A DNA stretch of 44,887 nucleotides from Heterotrichella gracilis (Eukaryota; Sar; Xanthophyceae; Tribonematales; Xanthonemataceae): NCBI GenBank assembly GCA_032358255.1, contig JAULBX010026685.1, positions 1 to 44,887 of the forward strand. The letters are read 5' to 3'. Made by a program: the position numbers and the translations under genes. A model generated the notes under the pieces. It made no database searches. It was not told the DNA's origin and saw nothing but the letters and a program-made list of their open reading frames with translations. Positions 10,311 to 21,305 of this stretch are shown one piece after another. The stretch's first letter is position 1. Every line of letters begins with the position of its first letter.

Positions 10311-11692
10311 ACCAGCTTGGGTCCTGCAGTGGAGAAGCAAACGGTAGGAACCACGGGTTGGCTACAAGGGTTGTTGAAGATGCAAGGCTTTGTATCTTTC
10401 CGTTCAGCTGCTGGAATGGGACGCAAGTGGGCCCCCACAGAGGAAGACATTGCGGCTTGGGTACTTGACAGTGAACAATCAAATAAAGGCACCAAAGAAG
10501 CGGACTACGCTGGGGAAGGTGTACCTGGTATTTGGTCCCGCAGGAGCTCTCGTGGAGTGGCTAGAAGACAGAAGCCCACTGCGTCTGCCCAGCACTCCAA
10601 AAGGCATCGTGTTGTGTGGTTGCTGACGGTGGAAAACACCAACACAGGCCTGTTGATGGCGACAGGCTAGACACAAGTACGTACACACAAAGCTTGTGTG
10701 CTAGGGGAAGTCTGTAAAGGCTTAAACTGCTGTCTCCTCCTTAGCCACCAATGCCCTCCTGCTGAGCGATGTGCTGCTCTCGTTGGGTGTTCACGGGTGA
10801 GTGGGTTGAACTCTGGGTTGGTGGGGTGGCAGCACAGCCAGCACAGATGGGGAGGGTGCAAGAGGCAACGTTAGCGGTATGTTCAGCAACAACGATTGCG
10901 AGTTTTTTGGGACAGATCAGTGGTTGCGGCGCTTATATGTCACCAGCAAGCGTGTTGCCAGCCCAAAAGGCAGGGGGAAGGAAGGGGAAAAGCATTGTTA
11001 ACATGTCTGCAGCACCCAGGTAGCTGGCAGGTGAGGGCCAACTGAAGGGCGACGCAGGTAGTCAAACCAAGGGAGGCCAGTGCTGCAGTGTGACAGAAAT
11101 GCCTACATAAGCACACGTTGGCAGCTTTCTACCGCGAAATTTGGTTCAGTAGTTGTCCGTGATGGCGGTGTCTCGCGCTTGGGTACTTCGTCCCACCCGA
11201 ATGTCATGCATGCCAGTGCATGCCACAGATATGCTCCACCGTCGTTGTAGTCGTTGCCCCCAGAGTAGGGCAAGGGTGAGCGTTTCCCAGGATAATTATA
11301 CCATCTAACAATTGGTTGACAACCGTCTGGCCGCATTGGTTAGCTCATAATCTACCAGTCAGGAGTGCACCTTGGTGTGCGACAAGTTGAACTAGTAACT
11401 GCTAGCTACTAGCTACTTGCTAAGCTAATTTGTTCAACGTCATCCTCAAGTTGCTGTGAACAGTGACCACAGTATAATGCTGACACATTTATCCTTAAAT
11501 ACGTTGAAGAAATGAGAAAGAGGTTAAGCACACAAGCAAACAATGCGACGGCCTATCACGTATGATACCCTAAACCCTAAACCCTGCACTCTGAAAAGAG
11601 GCAGGCTCTATACATTCTTTTGATGACATAATCAGTTCACTGCCTGTTATAATCCAGAGGTTGAAAAGGACATGTATTACTATGCGAGTACC
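10311..11692. other. Unassigned region; 5' flank shared with the second copy
   Basis: About 10740-11070 aligns with 21610-21910 (shared ACGGGTGAGTGGGTTG, GGGTGCAA, CTTATATG(T/G)CACCAGC, CAGCCCAAAAG and CTGCAGCACC blocks), extending the duplication upstream of the coding part. No protein was recognised. Open frames at about 10308-10670 (plus) and 11103-11336 (minus) have no supported identity. A TACCCTAAACCCTAAACCC tract lies at about 11567-11585. Confidence 0.5.
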
Positions 11693-14600
11693 TTATAGAC
11701 AGCAGCTCAAGCAGGGAAAGCAAGAAAGAAAGCAAGAATAGGGACCCCCAGATGACAGTCCCAATACAACCCACAGGGGCCCATGCTCCCCATCCCCATG
11801 CACATCAAAGATTGCTGTAGCAACAATGTCCTTGTAGTCAGGTGATTGGCGGACGATGGATCTCAGTGCCTCAATAGCGTACCCTTCACCCAGTGTATTA
11901 TTAGGATAATACCCAACAAGGCGCGCCAATGAGGGGATGGCCCCAGCAGACACCATTGCATCAATGTGCTCACCCGACCCCGAGACAAGGTTGGCAAGCA
12001 ATATTGCAGCCAGATCCCGGCACGCCTGGCTGCTGCTGCTCAGAAGGCTCACCAGTGAGGGGAGGGCGCCAGCAGACACCACTGCATCCATGTGCTGACC
12101 CGGCTCATTTGTAATGGTGGCAAGCGCATGTGCCGCCTGCACCTGGCAAGCCTGGCTGCTGCTTCCCAAAAGGCGCACCAGTGGCGGAAGGGCGCCAATA
12201 GACACAACTGGATCCCTGCGCCTCTCAGATCCAACGGTCATGTTTCCGAGGGTCCGTGCTGCCTCCTCCTGGCAGGTCTGGCTGCTGCTGCTCAAAAGGC
12301 GCACCAGTAAGGGGATTGCGCCAGCAGACGCCACTGCATCCATGTGTTGTTTGTACCCTGACCCAATGTTGGCAAGCGCCCGTGCCGCTTGCTCCTGGCA
12401 CGCCTGGCTGCTGTTGCCCAAAAGGCGCACCAGTGGGGTAATGGCACCAGCAGACACCACTGCATCCTTGTCCTCCTCAGAACCATCTGCAACGTTGGCC
12501 AGCACTTTTGCCGCCTGCTCCATGCACCATGGGCTGCTGCTGATTAAAAGGCGCACCAGTGGAAAGAGGGCGCCAGCAGCTACCACTGCATCCTTGCGCT
12601 GACTAGACCCGGCCGCAATGTGTGTGAGCGCTTGTGCCGCATGCCCCTGGCACTCCTGGCTAGCAATCCTCCAAATTAACAATCGCACCAGGGAAGGAAT
12701 GGCCCCAGCAGACACCAGCGTTTCCATGTATATGTGCTGGTTGGACAGTCCGACCCCAATTTTGGCTATCGCACGTGCCGCATGCTCCTGGCACACCTGG
12801 CTGCTGCTGCCCAATAGGTGTACCAGTGGGGGGATTGCACCAGCAGACACCATTGAATCTCTGACCTCGTGAGAGCTATAGCTATGCACCATGTTGGCAA
12901 GCGCCCATGCCGCCTTCTCCTGGCACGCCTGGCTGCTGCTGCTCAAAAGGCACACCAGTGGGGTGATAGCGCCGGCAGATGCTATTGCATTCCTGTGCTG
13001 ATCTGTCCTTGATGCAATGTTGGCAAGCGCACAAACAGCGTGCTCCTGGCACTCCTGGTTGCTGCTGTCCAAAAGGCGTACCAGCAGGGGAATGGCACCA
13101 ACAGACACCACAGCATCGATGTACTGAATGGACCTGGAACAGAGTCTGACAAGCACATTTGCAGCATGCTCCTGGCACCCCTGGCGGCTGCTACCCAGAA
13201 GAAGCACCAGTGAGGGAATGGCGCCAGCAGACACCGCTGCATCCATGTCTTGAATAGACCCTGCCAAAACGCAGGTGAGCGCAATTGCTGCATGCTCCTG
13301 GCACACCTGGCTGCTGCTGCCCAAATGGCGCACCAGTGGATGCAGGGCACCGGCCGTCACCACAGCACCTTTGTGTTGCTCAGCTTTTGCTACAATGTTG
13401 GTGAGCGCCCGTGTTGCGTGCTCCTGGCACAGTCGGCTGCTACTATCTAAAAGGCGCATAAGGTGGGGGATGATGCCTGCAGATATGACTGCATCCACGT
13501 GATGGTCAGGCCCAAGTAACATGTTGGCAAGCGCCCCTGATGCCTGCTCCTGGCATGCGATGCTGCTGCTGCACAGATGGTGTACCAGTGCGGGGATGGC
13601 GCCAGCAGACACCACTGCATCCCTGTGATGGGCAGACCCGGCTGCAATGATGGTGATCGCCCATGTTGCTGCCACGTGTGGTGCGCTGTCACTGCTATGC
13701 AATATCTGCACCAGAATCTGCGAGACACTGGCAGTAACAAGACTGTCTGCTCGCTCAATGAAGTGCTCTCCAGATGGATGGCACCACTTGAACACTGCTC
13801 CAATGCACCAGTGTTGCAACTGGGGTGCCTGTGCCTTCAGCATATCCATTGCTGCGCCGATTTGGCCACCTTCCAGCAACTGCTGCATGGACGCCATAGC
13901 TGCGGCCGGTGATGCTGCCAGCACAGCTTCATGTGACATATGTGACAGGTGGAGCCTCCTGAGGTGGGCAACAGCTTGGTCGTCAGGAGGCTGCACTGTT
14001 GTTGGAGTAGCTGGAGGCGGCAGTAGCATTGCTGTGGACGGCACCTGTGGGCATAATGCACGGCAGATTAGTTGGTTAATTAGTTAGTTACATGCATTCC
14101 AGCCAGTTTCAGCACGACACCTGTGGGCATAATATGCGTGGTGGTTTAGGTAGGTAGGTAGGTGGTTACATGCATTCCAGCACAGCGGTTTACCGTCAGC
14201 TGTACTACAGATACGCCAACTTTCATATTGGCAGAGCATGCATGCACTCTGAAGCGGATTGGCAAATGTATCCGCTGGCAGCCATGCAGGGCCCTTCTGA
14301 TCATTGATGCATGCATACATGCCTGTGTCACAGCTTCAACCTAGGCTGGGAAAAGCACATGAGTTACCACTACAAAGACTGTAGAAGGCATAGAAGGCAC
14401 TATAGTATGCAATAGAAGGCCCTTGCGGCATATATGTAACTACCACTCCCTTCAAAATTTTGCAAGTGAATGGGAACATTGCTGTGGTGATGATTGTAAG
14501 TAAAACAATGGGGTATCGTAGAAATCTCGGAGTATTTGGGAGCTCATCCCACGTACCTGCTGGACCGGGTTTGGTGTGTCATACTGTGTTTGTTCCCCAG

Positions 14601-14943
14601 CAGGCCCTTGTGCAGCTGGCTCCTCACTCAACAAATGCAAACCACTGTCTTCAGCGCGCCTCTCCCTTTCCAGCCACTCGTGGCACATTGCCCATAGCAA
14701 GTGCGGCGTGGGCAGGCTTGTGGGGTCTACATGGGTGCGGCTGAGTGGGCAGGTGGGTGGCGGGTGGCTGGCAAACCACCCCAAGATGGCCTCCCATTCA
14801 TACACGTGGCCGGACTGGATCACCACTGGGTTGCGCATGACGTGATGTGTGATGGGACAGATGCAGCAGCGCGGGGCCTTTTTATTGGCCATGTGTGGTG
14901 CACCCCCCTGGCTATCCAGGCACATACTCGGGATTGGAGCAGC
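11693..14943 (-). CDS. U-box / armadillo-repeat E3 ubiquitin ligase (PUB-like)
   Basis: Two exons on the minus strand. 14943-14557 has acceptor TTGCTGCAG and ideal donor CAG|GTACGT. 14044-11693 has acceptor CCCACAG. Both junctions are phase 0, giving about 913 residues without any further 5' exon. Exon 1 holds a U-box starting CCICPITHHVMRNPVV, then GHVYEWEAI and TCPLSRTHV, the fold that recruits an E2 enzyme. Exon 2 is an uninterrupted run of about 14 ARM repeats of ~42 residues, each built on VVSAGAIPxLVRLLxSSSQ then CQExAARALANI. This is the substrate-binding arm of plant PUB-ARM ligases. The repeats are alike at DNA level (~126-bp period). The start codon is uncertain: Met in MCLDSQ within exon 1, or an upstream exon, possibly including the second U-box at 15.4-15.8 kb. 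Substrate unknown. Confidence 0.85.
14104..14185 (-). repeat. Extra copy of the ARM-exon acceptor edge
   Basis: CACCTGTGGGCATAATATGC followed by GTGG...GGTTACATGCATTCCAGC repeats the genuine acceptor region at about 14042-14102 (CACCTGTGGGCATAATGCAC ... GTTACATGCATTCCAGCC). The spacer here is a GTAGGTAGGTAGG run and not a TTTAGGG tract. Confidence 0.8.
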
Positions 14944-15412
14944 CTGCAGCAAGAGAACAACAAGTGAATGCCCTTGCTGCCTTTTGCCTGTTTGTTCTCT
15001 TGAATTGTTGTGCGAGGATGTTCCTCATCATAAAACACAAACACAATTAGATTTCACCCAATTGCTTGCGTCATGATGGCATCCAATGAGTTATGCTTGC
15101 ATATTATAATCACATAAGAAAACAAAATAAACGCTAATTATAAGGCGTAAAGAAGGCAGCATAGCAGCTACGCATAGCTCCCAAGGCAAAGCAATCTAAA
15201 AACCCCACTGTGCAGGGTGAAATGCAGTGGTGGTAGGGGTAGTGGCTTTGTGGGGGACAGTGGAGATGCGCCAGGGTTCAGAATGAGGGTTCAGAATGAG
15301 GAGACAAAAATGGTAAGGCGGGGCGGCAAAAGCAGGGCATCTATACTGTACATGATGTAATCAATGAGGACGTCAAAAAGTGCCAGGCAGCTGGGAGAGC
15401 TAGGGAGCTCAC

Positions 15413-15766
15413 CTCACACACCTGCTGGTATGTTGTGTCACTGACCGCTGCCTGTTCCGCTGCCTGTTCCCCAGCAGCCGCATTAGCAGCTGGACCCCTG
15501 CCCAGTGGTTGCAAGGCATCCATTTTAGCAAGCGCCTCCCTTTTCAGCCACTTGTGGCACATGGTCCTGACCACGTGCGGGGTGAGAAGGCTGGTGGGGT
15601 CTACAGGGGTGCGGCTGAGTGGGCAGGTGGGTGGCGGGTGGCTGGCAAACCATTCCAGTATGGCCTCCCGTTCAAACACGTGGCCCGACTGGATCATCAC
15701 TGGGTCGCGCATGATTTTGTGGGTGATGGGGCAGATGCAGCAGCGGGGGGGGTCTTGAGTGGGCAC
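15413..15766 (-). CDS. Second U-box exon (tandem duplicate upstream of the U-box/ARM gene)
   Basis: The minus strand encodes CCICPITHKIMRDPVMIQ, GHVFEREAILEWF and TCPLSRTPVDP, clearly a sister of the U-box exon at 14.6-14.9 kb. Its 3' end has phase-0 donors (CAGCAG|GTGTGT at 15422, or GAG|GTGAGC at 15413), so it could splice in frame either to the next U-box exon or directly to the ARM exon. Its 5' end preserves CTTGCTGCAG|GCTGCT as in the sister exon, but an in-frame TGA follows 10 codons later. A functional version must therefore begin downstream of that, perhaps at another acceptor. It may be an alternative exon, part of a double U-box protein, or a decaying duplicate. Confidence 0.6.
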
Positions 15767-15799
15767 ACTGTGATGTGGTGCAGCTGCATGTCAGGCTGA

Positions 15800-17841
15800 G
15801 CCTTGGGTTGGGGTTGAAGCAGCCTGCAGCAAGGGATTCAAGACAATCTACTAGACTGTCCCACGGTTGTTTAATAATATTAAGGGCTTTAAGGGCTTTA
15901 AGTTACTGCTTGACAAGTGATTGAAGGTTGACTATGATGATCATGGTCCATGGCAACACCAAAAATGCGCACATAGGCCCAGCTTGGTGGGCAGTGGTGA
16001 TGCATCAACGAGTAGCTAGTGCATGCACGTCCACTAATTAGTAAGCCTGACTTGGAGCTCTCTAGCATCATGATTCATGATGGATAACAGTATTGATGCA
16101 TTCTATTGCAGTGGGGATCCACAGTGACACAGTGGGAATGAAGTATGGGCAAGTTGTGCACTGAGCCAAGCATTTACCAAGCATACCATACATCTATTAG
16201 AGACTCTTACAGAGTGCAGCTCACCATGTTTGGCAAGGGCCTACGCTTCCCCGCTGCTGCTGAGGCTCTGCTTCACTTAGTCATGCGTGGATCCAACACT
16301 TCAGCTCCAGACAAGAGATTACTCTGTTCTGAAGGTTCTAGAACTGCACAATAATACATGCATTTGTCAGGGATATGACATCAGGCTGAATGCCATTGTT
16401 GCTGTCACAACTTTGAGGACCTCCTGGTGCATATAAGGGCCCTGAAAAGGAGAGCTCAACTCGTATATGCACCTCAATGTGACTGAGTCATGGATTTGCA
16501 TTCAATGCCCAACAGGGATTGAAGTTCACATAACAGCTTTAGGATACCTGGTTTAGCCCTTGCCTGGTGGTAGAGTTTCTCAGAGCGTGTGCAAACCGTC
16601 AAGGTGATGTGCTGTGTACAGATCCTCACAACTCTCTCATCCACTGTTGAACGTATCTTTGGGCTACATACAGGACGACTTACAAGAAAGTACTACCAAC
16701 GTTGGGGCCACTTCCTGGCTTCCAACGTGACCTAGTCGAAAATACCACCGTACACAAACTGTAGCTCAGCTGTCGTTGGCAAAGGTTAACACTACAAGCA
16801 CTGTGCCACAGAGGACCAGAGTATCATATTAAGCACCTGCTTCAGCCACCCTAAGTTGGGCATGGTACACAGAACAATGACCAAAGTGGGCCTTGAGCAT
16901 GCTTTCATGGTTTGAACGAGATTCTGTTTTGCCCCATGGCCAGCAACCCCATGGGGATGGAACCAATCCCAACTGATGAAAAATTGCTTGCCACTGGGTG
17001 TGGATTGAAAGCCTATACCGTTGTGACTGTCAGCTGGGAGGTCATTCTTCCATTGTCTCAACTTGATATGATAGGGGAGACAGTGGACAGAAGGGCAATG
17101 CTCTTTTCAAAAGGCTTCGCGTGATCATCTTCCTTAACCAACGCGCCTGTCCAAGTCCGACTGTGACAGGCTGCGTAGATATTTTTTACGATGTATTTGT
17201 TTTGTCTCAACTTGATTGACAATGTCAAGCAAGCAAAGGGGTGGTATTATTGACATAATTGTAGCTCTTCAAACGTGGTGAATTGAGGCGGGAACACCTG
17301 CCTTCAAGGGCCTCGCCCCTGATTCAAATGGTACTACACTTGGCAGGGTGGGCTGGATTACTAATGCACGGCTGGATGCATATGAGGCCTGTGGCAGCTT
17401 AGGCAGCTCAGACTTTGGTCCAAAAAATGTCTTGAAAGGGCACTGCATGCCTTCCATACACGGTACGTTGCTCCTATATACATGATCAGAATCAATGATA
17501 GGTTCGACTGCACAAAGTAATGGCCCAAGAAAATATTCTTACATTTGGTGTTTGTCATTACAGCAAGCAACCTTTGGCCGCGACAAGTCCGTGTGCTACA
17601 AGTCCGTGTTTATGCATATTCGGGCACAACAAGCATATTCAATAGTATTTTGTCATCTGAAACTGGAGAAAACCTCTGTCTGCTAACAATCTGGCAATAT
17701 TTATTTTGCCAATCTCTCGCTTGGAAAAATGCAAGTGTATATTATAGTACATGGTGGGCCATATTACTCATCCACATGGTGGGCTCAGCCTACAACTAAA
17801 ATTGGTGGGAATAGCAATAAAAGCAACAAGATGTCAGCAGA
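15800..17841. other. Unassigned, AT-richer region
   Basis: No gene could be supported. Short open frames (16145-16354 and 16912-17124 plus; 16792-17061 minus) do not resemble families I can name. A stretch near 16640-16735 could read TVERIFGLHTGRL, vaguely reminiscent of a transposase, but with stops nearby and no terminal repeats seen. Its composition and the adjacent satellite suggest old mobile or repeat DNA. Confidence 0.35.
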
Positions 17842-18660
17842 GTCTAGGCATGGTCTATATAGTCCAAGGGCTGAATGTAGCGGCAAAAAAGGTGTTGCAA
17901 CCATGGTCAGGTAAAGCAACATTAGATGTTGATCAGCATACTTCGCCAAGTCAAAGGCGCACGCTGAAGGTAGCAGCAAAAGAAGCAGTCAGAGCACTGC
18001 AGCTAGTGCTAGTCAGCTGGTATGAGAATTGCTTGAAAACACTACCATAGTCTAAGCATGGTCTACATAGTTAGAGGGGCTGGATGCAGCGACAAAACAG
18101 ATGTTGCAACCATGGTCAGGTTCAGCAACAAAAAATGGTTGGTCACCATACTACGCCGATTCGAAGGCGCTGAAGGTAGCGGCAAAAAAACCAGCTAGCT
18201 GCAGCTAGTACTAGTCAACTGGTATGCGAATTGCTTGAAAACACTACCATAGTCTAAGCATGGTCTACATAGTCAAAGGGGCTGAATGTAGCAGCAAAAA
18301 ATGTGTCGCAACCATGGTCAGGTTCAGCAACAGAAAATGGTGGTCAGCATACCACGCTGAGGCAGAGGCACTGAAGGTAGCAGCAAAAGTCAGATTGCTG
18401 CAGCTAGTACTAGTTAACTGGTATGCGAATTGCTTGAAAACACTACCATAGTCTAAGCATGGTCTACATAATCAAAGGGGCTGAATGTAGCAGCAAAAAA
18501 GGTGTTGCAACCATGGTCAGGTTCAGCAACAAAAATGGTTGGTCAGCATACATCGCCAAGTCAAAGGCGCATGCTGAAGGTAGCAGCAAAAGAAACAGTG
18601 AGATTGCTGCAGCTAGTACTAGTCAAGTGGTGTGTGATATGGTGGAAAAGCCACCCGGGT
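17842..18660 (+). repeat. Four-unit ~203-bp tandem repeat (satellite)
   Basis: Units start at 17842, 18050, 18252 and 18451 with GTCTA(A/G)GCATGGTCTA, giving periods of 208, 202 and 199 bp. Shared internal landmarks are GGGGCTGAATGTAGC, GCAACCATGGTCAGG, CAGCATAC(T/A)(T/A)CG-like, GCTGAAGGTAGC and CAGCTAGTACTAGTCA(A/G). The last two units carry short open frames beginning MVYIVKGAE / MVYIIKGAE, but the frames break in other units, so coding is doubtful. Confidence 0.9.
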
Positions 18661-19397
18661 AAGTGTCGTCCATAGGACACGCTGACAGCGGCAAGGACAG
18701 CCACAACAACTGGCAAAAAACTGGTGGATTGCATGCATCGCAATTGCCTAATATTCTGGTATCAATTGAGTTAAAACATATAAATCAAGAATTTATATTT
18801 CAGCGCATGTGCGGTAGCGTGCGCTCTCATGCAAATAGGCACACTAGCTAGGTCAGGTTGTCGGCCAGAGGCTGCTAGCGGAAATATGCAGTATAAAATG
18901 GTAACTGCAGGGTGTTTGTAAACCTGATTCTTTCTGTACAGAGGTATCCCCTGAATGGTCAAGTCACTGCAGAGGGGTTAAAGTTGCTGTGTCCACACAT
19001 GACCGTGTGGTCAGCTGAGCCCATCAGCACCAGCACGCGAGGGCTGCTTGCAGTACCTCCTTGGGCAAGGCTGAAGGATATGTCAGGCTGTGGATGATGT
19101 AGTCTGCAGCTTGTTCCCGCTAGCGATAGTCAGCGCAAAGCCTTCTCTGGGTTAAATATGCTGGGGTTACCTTGGTCAACGTTGCAACCCCAGCAGCAGT
19201 GGCGTCATCAGGCCTGAGCCTGCAGGCAAGTAAGCAAGTGAACTTCAGTGAACAACTCCCCAGTCTGCCTTCAAATTGGTTGCAGTTGGGAGCGTTGAAG
19301 CACAAGGTATTACGAGCAAACACAAGGACATCCCCCTCCTCTCCACCACCTCCCTTACCTTTGTGAATCTGCGCCCCACTCCAGCGGCAGTGGCCCC
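18661..19397. other. Unassigned spacer
   Basis: No recognisable protein or RNA gene. It lies at the 3' side of the minus-strand gene that ends at 19398, so its right end probably includes that gene's 3' untranslated region. Confidence 0.4.
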
Positions 19398-21305
19398 TTA
19401 GAGGTAGGGGGCAAGCCCAGACGGGCCCGGGGCCAGTGCGCTTGGCAGAGGCATGTTGTCAAAGGCGCCTGCTGTGCAGATTGCCGTCAGGTCGATGGTG
19501 TGCTTGATGTGGGTTGTCGACTTCCCCAGCGACTCCGCGTCACAGTCAGCACGCCCCCTGTACACCCTGAGGGCGGCTGGGTCCTGTCCCAGTACCGGCG
19601 CCTGGGGCCCCTTGTGCCTCCACCCACTGGCCATCATCTTCCACCCCCCGACCTCAACAGGGCTTCGGGGGGTGCCGACAGGGGAAGGGAGGGACTGGAG
19701 CTCCCAGGACATCTTGAAGTGCTGGGGTGAGGATGCGCGCAGGGTCGCCGGGCTGCTGGGGGTGGTGGGGGTGATGGGGCGTGGGATGGCCTCTGGTGGG
19801 GAGGCAGTGGCTGGTGAAAGGGGCGGCGAGCGAGCTGAGGGCGCCGTGGACGAGACCCCTGCACCTGTGTGCAGCAGCAAACACGTGAGTACACTGCTGC
19901 GACCAGTGCTGTCAGGGACAGGCGGAGTGAGCACACTGAGGTAGGGTTTGGGGTTTAAAACTTAACCCTAAACACTGTTGGCACCCTGTCTGGATAGTAT
20001 GGATCAGGCAGAGTAGCAAAGCAAGAGGAGAGTAAGCAAGAGAAGGGCCTTGAGTATCAAACCCTCCCTATATTTCTTACCTTCTTGGTTGGAGTGGTGG
20101 TCCTGTGCGGCGTGTGTCGGGCCGCCGTACCACCTCTCATCCCAGCTGTGAAGCAGGGTTGTTAGGTCTTCCTCTGGTGAACCAGCGGCCTGGGTACCGG
20201 TGGATGGCTCCGCCGTGAAGCTCCTGCCTGGGGACACCCCCACCATGCGTTGCAAGGAGCGGAGGGCGGAGGAGCACGTTGTGGCAATGGCGCTCAGGGG
20301 CGAGAGACTGCGGCACCTGGAGGCTGTCAGGCGTGGTGTGCTTGGTGTGCTTGGTGCGCCCTGCAGACCAGGTGGTTTAGGGTATTTAGGGTTTAGGTTC
20401 AGGGTTTAGAGAAGCTGCGCCTGGAGGCTGTCAGGCGTGGTGTGCTTGGTGCGCCCTGGAAACCAGGTGGTTTAGGGTTTAGGTTCAGGTTTTAGAGAAG
20501 CTGCGCCTGGAGGCTGTCAACCTTGGTGTGCTTGGTGCGCCCTGCAAACCAGGTGGTTTAGGGTTTAGGTTCAAGGTGTAGAGAAGCTGCGCCTGGAGGC
20601 TGTCAGCCTTGGTGTGCTTGGTGCTTAACTTGGTGCGCCCTTGGAAACCAGGTGGTGTATTGTGTAGGGCAGGGTGCTGCAAGGTTTTTGTACACACTTG
20701 ACCTGTGCCACTGAGACTTTGCAAGGGCAGGAAAAAAAACCGCGGAGCGGAAAGCTGCAACACAGTAAACACAGTCGATGACACAAACACTTGTTCAAGC
20801 CAGTCCTTTAAAGGTAGCTTCAGGTGTATCCATATATCCTAGCTTTGCAAGAGGTGGCATCACTGGTTCGTGGATGAGTCAAACCACACGCAAGGTTGGG
20901 GAATATGGGCGCTTTCTTTCGCAGCCAGCTGGGAGGAGTGTGTCATGCATACAAATCACCCAGCATATATGCATGCATTGTACCCAGCAACAGGGACCCA
21001 CCATACCCACTTACCTGAAACAGCCCAGGCGCGACTTCCTGTGATGTAGTAGTGGCACGGAAGCCGCTTGATAGTCCTCCAAGGATGCGGGAAGGCTGTG
21101 GACGCGTGTTCACTGTCAACGTGACTTGGGGTCGTGGGCGAGTCATGGTGGCAAAGCGCGTGCCAGGCTGCGCGTAGCGGGAGTGCATTGCTGCTTGTGA
21201 TCGGCCCTGCAAAGGAAGATCATACGTGATGGACACGGATTGGAAACAGGCTGCGCGTATTATCAGTTGCGGGACGCCTTGGCAAGCAAGCAAAGTAGCC
21301 TCCAT
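19398..21305 (-). CDS. Ser/Pro-rich protein of unknown function (better-preserved copy)
   Basis: Exons on the minus strand: 21305-21015 (start MEATLLACQG, donor CAG|GTAAGT), 20360-20081 (acceptor CTGCAG, donor GAAG|GTAAGA), 19864-19398 (acceptor CACACAG, stop after GLAPYL). They total 1038 nt, exactly 346 codons. I do not recognise the family. Visible features: a basic segment MTRPRPQVTLTVNTRPQPSR; SPGRSFTAEPS followed by WDERWYGGP; then a Ser/Pro/Thr-rich region with SPPEAIPRPITPTTPSSP, which offers several SP/TP phosphosites; and a C-terminal HIKHTIDLTAICTAGAF. The SPGR, WDxRWY and AIPRPITP blocks are conserved in the copy at 8.9-10.3 kb, suggesting past selection on them. The true start may lie in an upstream exon. 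No signal peptide or membrane segment is evident. Confidence 0.5.
20405..20665 (-). repeat. 86-bp tandem array of the exon-2 acceptor edge
   Basis: GAGAAGCTGCGCCTGGAGGC starts at 20409, 20495 and 20581 (period 86 bp). It continues through GTGTGCTTGGTGCGCCCTG and ACCAGGTGGTTTAGGGTTTA. The parent sequence is the genuine exon-2 start and acceptor at about 20305-20400. The copies lie in the intron of the 19398-21305 gene and carry the acceptor-like CTGCAAACC or CTGGAAACC block next to a TTTAGGG tract. Confidence 0.9.

Noticed and set aside
16640..17130. Transposase remnant (TVERIFG-like stretch and neighbouring frames)
   Set aside because: Similarity is too weak, stops interrupt it, and no terminal inverted repeats or target duplications were found.
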